A DNA stretch of 64,000 nucleotides from Ceratothoa steindachneri (taxonomy: Eukaryota > Arthropoda > Malacostraca > Isopoda > Cymothoidae). A program made the translations under genes and the position numbers. The DNA lies in contig OZ018318.1 of NCBI GenBank assembly GCA_963969495.1, positions 99,758,641 to 99,822,640 on the forward strand, read 5' to 3'. Below are positions 41,263 through 53,883 of the stretch, one piece after another. Each line of letters begins with the position of its first letter. Positions within the stretch are counted from its first letter, which is position 1. Below the pieces are notes generated by a model. It made no database searches, was not told the DNA's origin, and saw only the letters and a list, made by a program, of their open reading frames with translations.

Positions 41263-44200
41263 GAAAAGCAAGAAGGAAGCATGCTGTCACATGGGGTAAG
41301 GCCCGCCTAGCCAGGTACCAGAGGATGCACACAAGACCAAAGAGTCAAATAAAATGGAGTTGCTATAGTTTACCAATTGGTCTCCAAACGGGGAACAATG
41401 CATTATCTCATGTACTGAACTGTGTATCGCAACCAAATGAGCAGAGAAGACAGATACAAGTGCTTGGTAGAGCCCCTGCACTGACTTCAAACAAAGGGGA
41501 TACATGGTGGAAGCGGATCTTCTCTCCAGACTTGGAGCCATCTGTGAACCCTGGAACAGATCCAGCATGACACAAAGTGTGTTTCAAAAAAGTCAACTGC
41601 AGTGGAACCTTTTTGTGCAGAGCGTGATGACAAATTGTCAAAGGTAGTAACCTCCAGTTGGCATCATGAGCATAACCAAAGGTGACACAGCTCTCAAATG
41701 AATTTCCTAGCCTTAAACCCAAAGGGCTGGGCAGGAGATGCAATGAGAGTCGTTTGCAATCAAGGGAGACAATGGCCTGTGCATACAAGTGTTTAATGCA
41801 CTGTGCATGGTGCAGAGTGAGTGGAATTTCCTCAATATCAACAAGTAAGCACTCAATAGGTGATGAGCGAAAGACAACAGTAGCTAGGCAGAGACCGCTG
41901 TGGTAGATCGCATTCACCTGAAGCAATTCACGATCAGCTGAGGATCTGTAAAACTGGTATTTATAGTAAAACTTTTTGTGAACAAAGTAATGATAAAACA
42001 CGAGAGCGTTAGCCCTACCAGCACCCGAGGTGCTAAACATAACAGAACAAAGAATGTCTATGGAGCAGGTACAAGACACCTTAATGGTGAGGATATGATG
42101 GGCTTCCTATGTGAGGCATGGGTAAAAGACAAGGCCAAGAATGCTGTGTCAGTCATCCACTTCCAGGCAAACAGCATTTAGGAACAATTCCAGGAGTGTG
42201 TGAAGCTGTGGATGCTAAGAGAAGTGAACTACATTAGTGTTGGTCAAGAAAACCCAAAGCCTGTGCACATTTGCCTAATGAGATGTGGTTAAACGCCTGT
42301 TGAGATCAAAAGTTTATCTACATAAGAGTATAGGAAGAACATCTTCCGGCAGCACCGAGGTGATACCCTTGATACTCAGAACAAAGCATGTGACACTTAG
42401 GACACTTACCTGTGGTAAACCCTCTTCCTGTCCTTTTGGGTTGGAGGGCTCAACCTATATGCAGAATCAACAATCTTGTAAAAATTCAGATATAAGAAGT
42501 TGGGAGGGGCCCCTTGGTCATCATGTAATATACATTCTCTAGATCAAAAATACTGTGTTGTTATGCTGTGTATAAAGGAAGGCTTCACAGATAGCATTCA
42601 TTTTCCATTTGGATCAGAGGATCCAACATGGAGTGCAACTTGTGCAAGCCACACTGTGCAGATGAGAGGTGGCCTGCACTGCCCAGGAAAAAAGCTAATT
42701 TAATGTTTACCAAATTTCTCCATCAACTTACACACACAGCAGGTTAGAGAGATTGGGCAGAAACCAGCGTGGGTTGGGTGATCTCTACCTGGTTTGTAAA
42801 AAGCGAGCAATGTAGCCATTCACCAGAGTCTGGGAGGATACCCTCTGCCCAGATCCTGTTGAACAAACCTTTCAAAAAGTCCAATCCTCGCTCACCTAGA
42901 TGTCGAAGCACAGCATTTGGGATATCTCCAAGACAGGAGCAATGTTCGCGTAAGAACTGAGAGTGGAATTGCAACTCACTCAGCATAAACCTATCATGAA
43001 CGGTTAACCACGTCTGGAGGTAAATCCAATCAATGACCTTCAGCAGCATCACATTGTGCACTGAATGCAGCATTCCAGCTAGAGAATGTGGATAAAGAAG
43101 ATGCCATAAATTCCGCCAAGGATACAGGTTTATGAGATTGCGGTCCCTTTCTCCTGGAGAATAGGATGGGGGTCCAGTTGCGGTCCCTTTCTCCTGGAGA
43201 ATGGGATGGGGGTCCAGTAAAATATTGTCACCGAATCCATTTGACTTGGTTCCACACTTTGGCAAGAGGGGGTCTTCTCAGTTAAGTGAAGACACATATG
43301 CCTGCCAAGAAGAGTAGTGGGCATGCATCAAGACATACCAAAACTTAGTCCAAGCTCAGAAGTGAACTAGTTCTTCAGGCGGTACTTATGGCGCATGTAG
43401 GCATATCGCTTCAGTTGGAGGACCATCTCACACTAGGCCAATCACTAAGGAAGCATATGGTGTGCAAAAGGCTAGATGTTCTAGGAATTAGAGTATAGCC
43501 CACAGCATTAAGTTTGCAGGAAAAGTCAACCAACCTAAACTCCTCTACTCGGAGAGAGAAATCAATCATTTCCTGAAGTGCAGACCACCTAGACTGTTTC
43601 ATGATAACTGAATGAGAAAGTGGTTATTACAACAAAGTTGGCTGATAGTGGAATGTATGCAGAAACAACACTAAACCTCTTATCTAAGTGTAGTTGCACT
43701 GCCTGAAAGGAGGTATTTATAGTGAATAGAACAGAGACCATGCTGGATGTAAATCATGCATCTTCCTGCCTGATCTCCCTACTGTGGTGGTGAGGTCGCA
43801 CAACCTTCATACATCAGGAGGGTAGGCAGGGGCAAATGGCCAGGATGCTCTCCTGCAAACAGACAACTAAAGGAGGCTCCACAACTTGTCGCAGCTGGCC
43901 TGGAGGCCATGGCAATTCCATTCAAGGAATATAGCCTCCAGCCATAGATCAGAGGAGATGTAGGGGCCCTTTTTGCGGAGAAAAACCTCACTGGAATGGC
44001 TGTACACTTCCTAGAGGGAGAACTCTGGGGGAATGAAGGCTGCACAAGGCAGCCTTCTTTGAGGTCTCATTGGGGAGAGAGTGGGCTTGCTGAGTCTTTT
44101 CATCCCTCTATCTCAAAACCTTCAGTGGGAGGGGCTCCCTCTTTAAGAGGGTCCTGCTTCTCCAACTCAGTTGTAATGCTATGGGAGAGTTAGAGACAAA

Positions 44201-44400
44201 GCCCCCTTGGTGCTGTCCTCCCTTTGAGGAGACAGCCTTATCAGTCTCTGAACTCAGTCTCACAACCACCTTCATGAGGTTTGCCTCCTGCAAGTCTAAA
44301 AACTCAATGGATGGACCGATTTGAGAAAATAGCTTGGATTTCACATCTAGATACCGAGAACCTGAACCTGTCTTGCGATATTGGCTTACATTGTTAATGG
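41263..44400 (-). pseudogene. LINE-I copy: ORF2 remnants with internal deletions
   Basis: Reading leftward from about 44050: endonuclease start (GIAMASRPAATSCGAS, GYEGCATSPPQ-like), EMIDFSLRVEEFRLVDF (43540), RT N-terminal part (DIPNAVLRHLGERGLDFLKG then LFNRIWAEGI, 42900), RT C-terminal linker (SPLGLRLGNSFESCVTFGYA, 41690) and RNase H (GFTDGSKSGEKIRFHHVSPL, 41530). Each block matches the better copy at 53.9-57.5 kb in the same order. Stops and frameshifts occur throughout and the base composition has drifted toward AT. A 40-base unit is duplicated in tandem at 43139-43218. The 3' end abuts the (TA)n/hairpin region. Confidence 0.85.
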
Positions 44401-44879
44401 GTGGGACTCATAGCATGGGCCCTTGCTAAGAAACAAACCATAAGTAAAAATAATAGTGAATTGGCTGGCCTTTGCTACTGAGCATGCCTTGTTGAGTGCT
44501 GAAAAGTTTGTGTGTAAGGGATGGGGGGTAAAGGCAACAATTTGTTGGATCAGATGGAAAGTATATAAGGCAGTATAGAGGTGAAAGATTTAATTCCCCA
44601 TGCACAAAAAGATCGTTAAATTTGGAGGGAGGCAGTGTTATAGCGTATGGCATGATTTCAATGCTGGAATCTGGCTCCTCATCCATTTCCGTGAAAAAGT
44701 ACACCATACAGTATACAAAAATTTGTTTTAGGAGAAATTTCATCCACTCTATCCAAACAGCGGGAGCCAGTTTTCATGATTGACAATGCTCTGTGCCATA
44801 TTATATAGACAGTGAAGTAATTCTTGGATGGTGAAAATATTGAATAGATGAACTAGCTTGTACAGAGGCTTGATATAAA
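44401..44879. other. AT-rich spacer, nothing firm
   Basis: An open minus-strand frame of 105 codons (44426-44743) shows no recognisable family. It may be extra LINE sequence. Confidence 0.35.
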
Positions 44880-45080
44880 CCTGATAGAAAAGCTATGGGG
44901 ATACTCAGTGAGATGGTTATGGGTCAGAAACGAATGAAGCCAAGATATTTGGTGAGGAATGGAATAAAATCACACATGAACAATGTGATAAACTGGTGAA
45001 ATCCTGAAGCCAAAAATATGTTTGAGTCATTCCAAACAAGGGTTGGCAATCTTATTAATATTTGTTCAATCAAAAGATTT
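44880..45080 (+). pseudogene. CR1-like ORF2 C-terminal remnant
   Basis: NGIKSHMNNVINW then NPEAKNMFESFQTRVGNLIN resembles the WNKITSxVINAxSxKxFKxRLD ending of CR1-type LINEs. It is short and decayed. The frame is interrupted by a stop after NVINW. Confidence 0.45.
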
Positions 45081-45682
45081 TATGAATGTGTTGTATGCTT
45101 TGTAACAAAGGAGTTTAGAAGCATGATTGAGAGAATGAATCAGAGAAGATGGTCAGGTGGATACTAGTTAGAGTTTAGATAGGATTAATGGTGATCATGG
45201 GCAGAGTGATAAACAGTGGAAGGTGGCAATGAATGATGGAATCAATCTTAAGTTAGTTAGGGAGCTAAGCCTAAGATTGCTTTAGGGGTGAAAGATGAAG
45301 ATGATTTATAGGTGAGTGTCAATAGTTTAGATAGGTCATATTAGAGCTGTGAAACAAAGATACAGAACTTATTGGCTTATTAGTTCCCCTAGATAGAAGT
45401 GGAGCAACTAGTAGTATGAATGTGAATAGGGAGGAGGAAAGAGTTGGAAATAGGAGTGAAACTGAAGAGCTTGTGGTGGGTGAATCAAAGATTAGATCTT
45501 TAAATAGGAAGTTGAGGGCAAGTAGGTGGAATGGATTGAGGGTTTGTTTGCCAGCTGATGGAGAAGTGATGTGTCTGACAGGTAATAGGGTCTAGTGTCT
45601 GGATGCAAGGAATGTAGCTGTGATCACATATGTAGGAATAAATGATGTTAAGAAAGTGGGCACATATGAGTTATGTGAGAGG

Positions 45683-47227
45683 AAGAGATGGGGCGATTAA
45701 TCGGAATCATAAGAATTGTTCATTTTGAGGGAATCAGCATCGACATCGTAATCGCTAAAAATAATCCCAGTTTTCCCCAAGGGCCAAAAATGATTCCTTT
45801 AAAATTTCAGTACAGAGACTCTTTTAACAGTGATTTTTTAAGTTTTTAATTTTCTTTCCTACTTTTTAAATAGCTGAATCAAAATTTTAAAAATTGTTTA
45901 TTTCCCGTTGGTGTCAATCAAGTTATGTATCTACTCATTTGTCCTACTATTCGTTGAAATTATAACATTAATAAGTTATTTACTAATAGATTCAGATTAG
46001 TCAACAAGAATGCATCACTATTTAATATCAATTAATATTGAAGATCTGACTGTATAAGAAAAGTATTTCATGTTTAATTGTTTATATGCGGGAAATGAAG
46101 ACCTGCTCAGGGCTCAGGCGTCATTTAGAACAGCTGATGCAATTCTAAGACTTTAGAACATTGTTTACTGAACAAAGATGAGCATCCCTTCATTTCACAC
46201 ATATAAACAATTAGACATAAAATACCTTTATTATACAGTCAGATCTTCAATATTAATTGATATTAAATAGTGATGCATTCATGTTGACTAATCTAAACCT
46301 ATTAATAAATAACTTATTAAAGTTATAATTTTAACAAATAATAGGACAGATGAGTAGATACATAACTTGATTGACACCAATAGGGAAATAAACAATGTTT
46401 AAAATTTTGATTCAACTATTTAGCAAGTAGGAAAGAAAATTAAAAACTTAAAAAAATGCTGTTGAAAGAGTGGTAAAGTTGGCATGTTCTACAAATTTGG
46501 TACCTTTTTGCTGTAAAGAAACACTTTTGATACCATGATTCGTACAAATTTGGTACTTTTTTTAAACAAAGAAACACCTCTTGATACTATTTTATTTTTG
46601 TTTTGTTTTAATTAGATTTGGTACAATTTTATCAATTGTGTTACATTTTCAGAGTAAGTTTTGGTACTATTGCTAAAATTCTTTCGGCAGCGGGCAGCCC
46701 TGTTATTCAGTTGACTAACAGCCACCATAGATGTGTTATGCTGTGCGCACTTCCCACTCCCAGCCTATGTTAAATGTTGAGTAACAATATCATAATAGCT
46801 GAATATTAATAGTATTTAATACATTAGTCGTTATTAGTTGACATTATCAAATTAGTCTGATTTGAATTACAATTTCCACATAAACTATGCATTATTTGCT
46901 ATAAAAAATCTAAATTCACTTGGTTGTGATGACTGACAATACCAAACTTTCAGCATAAGGCTCTATATCAGAAGATTAGTTGTTAGCAGATACTATGTAA
47001 ACTTAGGCACAATGTTCATCTCATATTTATTTGTTTACTATATTCTATTTAGTTTATGTAACAACTAGCTTTATTAATTATTATTCACATATTGAGTATT
47101 ATTATTACACCGAAGGAATTATGAATCAATATTCTATTTTGTCAAGGAATCAGAATCGGGACTTATCGGGACTTATAACTGGAATCGGACTTGGAATCGC
47201 AATCATTTTTTAATGGTCCCATCTCTA
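45683..47227. mobile_element. Non-autonomous hAT-like foldback element
   Basis: The ends AAGAGATGGGGCGATTAA (left) and TAGAGATGGGACCATTAA (right, read inward) match at 15 of 18 positions. Octamers gtgagagg (45675-45682) and gtgagaag (47228-47235) flank it and match at 7 of 8 positions, as for hAT. It has no transposase. Its interior contains a pair of inverted arms of about 280 bases. Subterminal ggaatcgg-type motifs occur near both ends. Confidence 0.85.
45819..46470. repeat. Inverted arms of about 282 bp around an 86-bp loop
   Basis: 45819-46100 is the imperfect reverse complement of 46187-46470. For example, the left agttatgtatctactcat has the right counterpart atgagtagatacataact. High similarity throughout suggests one arm was copied from the other rather recently, or that the arms are kept alike by gene conversion. 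Confidence 0.9.
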
Positions 47228-47464
47228 GTGAGAAGTACATATAAAATGTTGATTGAAAGGGTGAAAGATAATAGAATGAAAGCTATTTGGTCAGGTATGC
47301 TGAATGAATATGCAAAATGTAAGTGTGAGAAGGAGGGTCTGATGTTTGTTGATATGTGGGATAGGTTTTATGGTAGGGAAGAAATGTATGCAAATGATGT
47401 TTTTTTTAATAGCAAATCTGGAAAATGTCTACTAAAGTAACTGCAATCATCTTACAGCCTAATG

Positions 47465-49130
47465 CTATGCTAGATTACAAAAAAAAACATGTAAAAACCA
47501 AATAAAAATAATAAAAACAAAGGCAAGAAAAAATGAGCAAACAAAAAAAACAAGAAGCAAAAAAGAGGGAAGAAGGAAGCATGTTTCCCTATTGGGGTGA
47601 GGTGGGCCTCGCCCTGGCACAGCAACATGCGATCTACAACAAGGAGAGTTAAATAAAATGTAGGAGGCCAGGCTCACAAAAAAGTCAGATAGTCCACAAG
47701 TCTGTATACATGAACCTGTCCGAGTACAAGGGACAAGTGGTAGAAACCTAACCTAAATTGGTACACATAAATCAGTCATTTCCTGAAATGCGGACCACCT
47801 CGCTCACACCAAGCACCACCGGGAAAGTCTCTCAGGTAGCAGTGGTCCAGAAAATGATATTTGAATGGGAAAGTGATCACTACCGTGGAGGTCATTGACC
47901 ACCTATCTAAAATCAGGCTTTGCATCCGGGAAGCACAGGGATAGATCAAAACAGAAAAATGATGCTGTCCTCCTTCCAGGGGACAGCTTTAGTTACCCAG
48001 AAGATGGCCTTATGACCACCTTTAGAAGTGTTGCCTCCTGTGAGTCTAATGACATGGTGGAGGTGGGCAGCTGTTTCACCTTAAGGGAAATGGTGACAGT
48101 GGGGACTGATTTTAGCTGAGGCTGGGTGTGATCCCTTTGTGCCACAGCTCTACCAGGGGAGTGCTCAGGAGAGGGGTGGGTGAGGGTAAAACCTGCAGAA
48201 GGGTTCCGAATTAGCGCAGAAGCAACCGAGTTCATAGGCCTAAATGGGCCATTAGTAGAGAGGGCTTTTTTTTTTTAAACATTGAAGTATAAGATGTGCC
48301 AGGAGAAAGCCCTTAGCCGCCTGGAATGAGAGATGATTGCTGCCTGAATGCCAGGATTTCCTTCTCCAGGAGATACACACCACATTGCTTCAAAGAAGTT
48401 GGGTGCAGCTTTCCACAATTGACACACTTGGCCATACATGATAGGGACTTATCGTGTACAGCCTTGGAGCAACTAACACTCCAGGTAAACCAGACTTTGC
48501 ATGTCTACAAGAATGATTAGTATGGTCAAAGTGGTGGCAGTAGTTGCATCAACACCAGTGTCCTGAATGCCTTCACACGGTAGCTATACCAACTGACATA
48601 CACCAACTAAGGTGCCCTGCCACGGTTGAACATGATGAGTATAGGGGTGGGTCTTCAGGACCCGCCTTGTTTTCTTATCAAATGTTTGCTCTTGACTGTC
48701 CCATGGCCAGCTAGCTGTAAGGTGGTGTTTTCTATTGAGTTATCCACGAGTTCCCTCACATAAGCCACTCCTTACAAAAAGTACATGGTGGGAGGCAGCA
48801 TCGCACTTACTGGTGAGCCATTAAGTATCTGAAGGGCATTAATCATGGCTGCCTAAGAAGGGTCTGACACTTTTGCTAGAAGTTCTTGTCTGAGAATCTC
48901 AGGTCCCCTTCAGCTCTCTACATATCAGGTTAGCTAATGCTATTCTTTGATGGATTGGGTCATGTTTCCTTTGGCCAACATACTGCCATCTTTGGAGTGA
49001 AAAACCAGAAACGATTTGAAGACAGCAGGCTCAAAAATGCTGCGTAATCTCTGAATGAAAGTCTCTTTTGTAATCGAGGCTCCGCTCTGGGCACTTGCGG
49101 CTTTAGTCTTTGTCAGTGCCTCCCCCCCTG
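47465..49130 (-). pseudogene. LINE-I deletion derivative: ORF1 joined to 3' end
   Basis: Reading leftward, ORF1 pieces (48960-47900) include the zinc-knuckle segment (CNYCHHFDHTNHSCRHAK-like, about 48490-48550) and an SGK...LTHPSPEHSPGRAVAQRDHT-like C-terminal part corresponding to 57.8-58.3 kb. About 47770-47900 matches the endonuclease end (56.87-57.0 kb). About 47480-47765 is the family 3' end. So most of ORF2 is missing, and the three parts are joined in the correct order and orientation. Confidence 0.75.
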
Positions 49131-49194
49131 GAAATTTGGAAGTGTGAACTATAATCTATACTCTCCCAGGAAATATAAATGATCCATAATTAAA

Positions 49195-50095
49195 ACCCCC
49201 ACTTACAGTCTAAAAAGCTGTTCGATGAGGTTAAAAACATCAGAAAGAACTTCATTAATAATGACTTTCTCCAATCAATAGTGAAACGAACCATTGCCAG
49301 AACAATAGACAATAGACACTGTATAACAACAGTAAAAAAAAAACACATCAGAAATCAAATTAAGTTTTTCTACACAAGTAAAAATGCAACAAAAATTCAA
49401 CAGGAAGAATCTTCATTAAAAATAAAATAAAACAACCTCCAAATTTATAACATGGGTGAAAAGAAAGATCCAGTCACATGATATACCAATTTTCTTGTTT
49501 TGATGAATGTTCTACATCTTCATAAATTGATTACACCACAAATACCATCAAGACTCGTGCAAATTAACATAGATTCAAAGTGAGTAAAATACAAGACCCT
49601 CTCTACATGAATCACCAAATTAAAAAAATAAAAGACAATAGAAAACTCCAAAATACTATAAGATCAACACAACATGAAGGTGACAGAAGCCATCTTAGTA
49701 AAAACTATTAAACCTGACATTAATATAAAGAATGAATTTTCGCACCAACTTTATATTGTATAATTATATATATATTTATGTGCATGTATGTATATGCATC
49801 TATATTTGTAGGTTTATTAGTATATGTATATATACATAATACAAATATTTTGAAGTGTATATAGATTAATCATTCTAGTACAATGTACCATCAATGTCAA
49901 TGGATTATCTACAATTGTATTTTCACCGAAAAAATGTCAACTTTCCCAGTATCCCCTTCTTCTGTTCCATATATATAGCTGATTGTGAATTAATCATTTC
50001 AGTCTCTGATGATGCCATATAGTATAAATTGATGAAAGATTAGAATAAAATGCATTACAAAGTGAAAGCCGTGTGTTTATTTCTCACAATAGTAA
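49195..50095 (+). pseudogene. Possible Penelope-like element remnant
   Basis: KKLFDEVKNIRKNFINNDFL then QSIVKRTIARTIDN resembles the region behind the reverse transcriptase of Penelope-like elements (Ex-hLxxxFxxNgYP). The 3' part contains tctctgatgatgccat and a downstream aataaaa, also usual near Penelope 3' ends. No GIY-YIG endonuclease or catalytic RT block is visible. Assignment by memory, low confidence. Confidence 0.3.
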
Positions 50096-50204
50096 TACTA
50101 AAAAAAAGATTTCATAAATTAGAAATGGAATGTATGTAAGAAACCTTAAAATAAAAGCTGATATAAAGATTTCCAATAAAAATAATAATAAATAAAGATA
50201 GAGT

Positions 50205-50345
50205 AGCAGAGAGGGAGTGAGGAGGAAGTGTACCAATAACTATAACTTCCCAGGCCCATTCACAGTTCACATCAACTAAGTGACAAGGTTTCCCTAATTT
50301 GCACTGAGGCCAGAAGGTTCAGCTCCTCTGGGGTATGTTGTATGT
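50205..50345 (-). repeat. LINE-I 5'-terminal segment, isolated
   Basis: It is clearly similar to 36250-36390 (shared gagagggagtgagga, cttcccta-atttgcactgaggc and gcagctcctc-like blocks), which lies at the outer end of another LINE-I copy. It stands alone here, without ORF1. Confidence 0.65.
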
Positions 50346-52316
50346 TGTTGCCTGCTGGGCAACAACATACAAATCATGTGATGGGTTAAGTTTGCTGTAG
50401 ATCAAAGCAATATTTCCACTCAGCTAGGAAAAGCCCACATACAAAGAAGGCAGAGCTGTCTTATATAGACATATGCTCACATTGCCAATGGAAACTTGAC
50501 ACAGCTCAACACATTCATGACATGCCTCACAAAGGCACAATTAAGATAAAATCTGCAGATGCTGGATCTCTGGGAGAACCACATCCAGTCAGTAAAGTTT
50601 ATTGAGGCTGCTGATCTGAGGGTTGGATCTTAGCCAAGAACAACTAAAGTAAGCCCTAGAAGCTTCTAGCAATATTAAAGGTAGGCTCATAGTAGCAAAT
50701 TGAGTTTTGTGCTAGGGCACCGTGATAAAATCTTACCTTCTGATTTGATTGAGGCTGGCTTGTTACAGGTACATTCGGTTTGGTCTGTTCATTCACAAAA
50801 GGACCACAAAAGATTTAGATGAAAAAAAGAAGAAAATAAAAAGAATGGTGAATTAACTAAATGCAAAAACTTATTAAACAAAAAAAAAAAGAAGAAATGG
50901 ACAAATACTATTACCATATTAAAAATATTGAAAAAAAATAAAAAGGTTACAAAAAAGCTGGAACTACAAAGTATAAAGATAATGCAGATGCTGAATTAGC
51001 CCCTCGCTAGGAGCTTATTCCTAGGTAAGCTGCTTAAGATAAGTAAGTATTGAACATGTCATAAATGTGCACCTTACTCTATCTGGTTCTGGGGACAGCA
51101 AGATAGCAGCAGGTACAAATGTTGCGATTAGCCAACCTGAGTAAGTTGGCTAATCGTTTGTAGGTGCAAAGTTTTGTATGGTGAATATACTTAAGTTTAT
51201 GTCAGGACAGGTAGTCTATGATATGGGAGGTGTTTATTCTTGGTCATTCTGGTGGAAGGGTATTTAGGTGTATATATGTCTATGCGTGTGTGTGTGTGTG
51301 CAGACTTTTATTATCAGGCCACCTAGAAGGTTCTGAATGATTTTGATAGTTGTTTCTTTAAACTCTTCTTACTACAGCTGTAATATTGGTACGACTGATA
51401 TGTTTACATCACTTGCCATGAGATAACCTTCTTGCTACATCTCACTTAAAAAAATCATGACTGTTCATGAATACTTATTGAATGGTGACTGGAGATAAAA
51501 GATTGTCTAAAACAACCATTCTCAATCAACACCATCGATTGCACAATGTTCAACACAATGCACAATGTACATTGAAATGCCAGTTAGCATGTCAAAAAAA
51601 AGGTATCTAAATGAATGTTTGGAATATTCTTTTTTACATTTTTTACCTCACTATATCTTAGAAATTTTATTATAGAATAGAGATATATATCTCTATGATT
51701 GAAGAAGTTATAATAAAGTATCTTCAATGGCAAGTATATAGCTAGGCTGGCACAATCTCAATGGATTACTTCAGAGGTCAGTAGATCCTCCCACAACTAT
51801 TTCTCATTGGATTTGTATATGGTAACAAGTGGTGTCTGCTAAGACTCACTGGCCATGAAGCCTTTTAAAATCTGGCAACTCTGCTATTGGTATTTGAATT
51901 ACAGCTGTAGCAAATAGTTGGTGCTTAATTTAATGCTGCAATTCTGAAATTAATGGTTTTAATATTGACATAATAGATTTCCTAAATTCCTTCTGTTTTG
52001 TGATAATTTTCGGAGGGAAGATATTAGCATTTATTTTGGTAGGTTCAACCTATCCAAACTACATCTTAAAGAAGGCAAAGTGGAGGTTATGATTTAAGAT
52101 CTCACTTCTTTAATAGTTGGTCATAGGTGATAGGTTATGCATATATTGGTCTTTTAAACCAGGTAGCCAGCTACTTTTGTTTACTGATCGTATATGTCTG
52201 GTTTGGGGTTGGTTCCATCTAAATTTGAAACTCAGTAGAAAATTATTCGGACTGGCAAACAGGGGTAAGTATGCTCATTTAAGTTTTTGTATTTAATCCC
52301 TAGTTAATGAGGCATA
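50346..52316. other. AT-rich intronic or upstream DNA around a small exon
   Basis: Apart from the 48-base exon, nothing is recognised. Simple sequence occurs at 50879-50900 (A-rich) and 51288-51300 (GT-rich). An inverted pair tagccaacctgag / taagttggctaatcg lies near 51128-51157. Confidence 0.4.
50737..50784 (-). CDS. Candidate 48-base host exon
   Basis: On the minus strand the acceptor gtgaatgaacag and the donor gtaaga frame exactly 16 codons, TKPNVPVTSQPQSNQK. Phase 0 at both ends suits direct joining to ELSDEEGADG at 39340. The Gln/Ser/Pro style matches the two exons at 38.9-39.3 kb. If the three are one gene, the intron between them is about 11.4 kb and consists mainly of transposons. 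Short exons are easily called by chance, so this is less certain than the other two. Confidence 0.45.
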
Positions 52317-53825
52317 ATGGCTGCCAAGATCGCAACTGATATCAAGCCAGTTAATGAAGATGTTGTAACTTGGATTAAGGTCAGTTTGGTTGCAAAGTTA
52401 TAGAAGGTGACAGATGTGGCTAGTTTTCTTCTGTTGTTTTTGGAAAGAGAAGCTTTAGATGGATGAAAAAGATCGGACAGATTAATAAAAAATTGAAGAG
52501 AAATTTAAAACTATGTTTGCCCATGGTCTATTCGCAGATGAAAAGATGGTGTGGTGAACAGGTAGATGTATTTGCTGGTTGGCTGGTTTTAAAGATGAAG
52601 GGTTGGAAAGAACTACTAAAATGACTTTTATTAATGGTTTCCCAGAGTCTGTTAACCTGTTCAATGATGACAGCCTCACAAAAAGTGCAGTCCCATTTAA
52701 TTGTGATAACGATGGCAGTGGCCTACAACACAGACTGTAGGTTCAAAGGCCTTCTCCCTTAAATCTTCCAATTGGTCGGTGGGGCAGAAATGCCCCCCCC
52801 CCTCCAACTTCAGGGGGCACATTTATTTGAAATGCAAGTCATTAAGAGTGAAGTTGGGGAAAGAACTGAAAAGGCTTTGGTGGATATTGGGTACAGTACA
52901 ACAATGGTTACTGGTAATCTGGTAGGTAATGTAGAGGAGGAGGAAATATTGTTGCTTTTGATGGAAGTAAGAATAAGTGTCAGAGCACATGTATGGTGTA
53001 TATGATAGTGAGGGAAAGATGGTTGACAGTTTGAGTCATGATTTCTAAGAAGATAGTTAATGGACTTGATTTATACATGGAATGGATGTGATAGAGATGT
53101 TAGGAGGTGCCTATGTAGGAAAGGGGAAGATTGCATTTGGTGCTCTGCAGTGTGCTGCAAGTATGAAGTCTTTACTAATGCAAGTGAAGAAAACAACAGG
53201 ATTACATATGAAGATATCTTGTTAGATAGATTTCAAAGCTGTATTTAATGGCACTTTTTAGAGTTGAGAGGCCATGGAAGAATAATCAGAACCCTGTTCT
53301 GAAGAATATAGTAAGTTGTTATGATAAGCAGTTGGAGGGCAAGAAAGTGGAGGAATTAGAAAGAGAAATATAGAGGTTGATTAAAAATGGAATTTTGGTG
53401 CTATGGAAAGGGAATGTGGAAAGTTTTATTCTCCCTTTAATGGCTATGAAAGAGCACTTTATGTGGAGTGTCATACTAGGGATGTGATCAATGAAAGATT
53501 AACAGAATGTAGACAATTGTTAATATTGTTGTTATTGATTTGAAATCTGCTTATTTGAAAATTAGAGTTGAAGAAGAATTGCGGAAATACCATCTTGTAA
53601 ATTATAAGGGCAGAACTTATTGCCTTACAAGATTAGGGTTTAGTTTGAATTGTGCAATCCGACCCATGTCAAAAATTTTGAAGACTATCTTAGCCAAGAG
53701 TGATAAAATCAGAGTCAGGTTCATATAAAGATGATATACTGGTTAATGAGTCACAAGTGTGTAAAAGAGAGTTGCAGGAGCCCTTATAAGCATTTTGGAT
53801 TTGTCACAAAAGCCCCTTAAATCAT
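52317..53825 (+). pseudogene. Ty3/gypsy LTR retrotransposon gag-pol, decayed
   Basis: Gag-like start: MAAKIATDIKPVNEDVVTWI, KVSLVAKL-KVTDVASFLL, FLEREALD, then (other frames) TTKMTFINGFPESVNLF. A protease-like block GERTEKALVDIGYSTTMVTG follows at about 52860 (the family has LVDTGCSTTMV, so the catalytic Asp is kept and Thr is now Ile). Reverse transcriptase: VVIDLKSAYLKIRVEEELRK (about 53525), VNYKGRTYCLTRLGFSLNCA and SYKDDILVNE (about 53720, for Y-V-DD). Frames are broken throughout. It stops at a LINE-I poly-A on the right. No LTR, RNase H or integrase was found. Confidence 0.75.
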
Positions 53826-53883
53826 GTTTTTTTTTAAGGGGCTATCTGGCAACTGCCCACTTGGGCATAAGCTCTAGTCTACT

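Larger units (their letters stand above)
45360..47450 (+). pseudogene. CR1-like ORF1 with SGNH-esterase-type domain, split by a foldback element
   Basis: The left part (to 45682) encodes SKIRSLNRKLRASRWNGLRV, CLPADGEVMCLTGNRV and VGINDVKKVGTYELCE. The last resembles the VHVGTNDV block of the esterase-like (SGNH) domain found in ORF1 of CR1/L2-type LINEs. After the insertion the frame continues STYKMLIERVKDNRMKAIW, SGMLNEYAKCKCEKEGLMFV and DMWDRFYGREEMYANDVFFN, matching the FVDVWDxF...LYxxDGLHLN end of that domain. The Gly/His of the final DGLHLN are replaced. The combined reading ends at 47440. Confidence 0.65.

Noticed and set aside
40143..41299. Open frames with long Ile-Tyr repeats
   Set aside because: They are translations of (TA)n microsatellites, not proteins.
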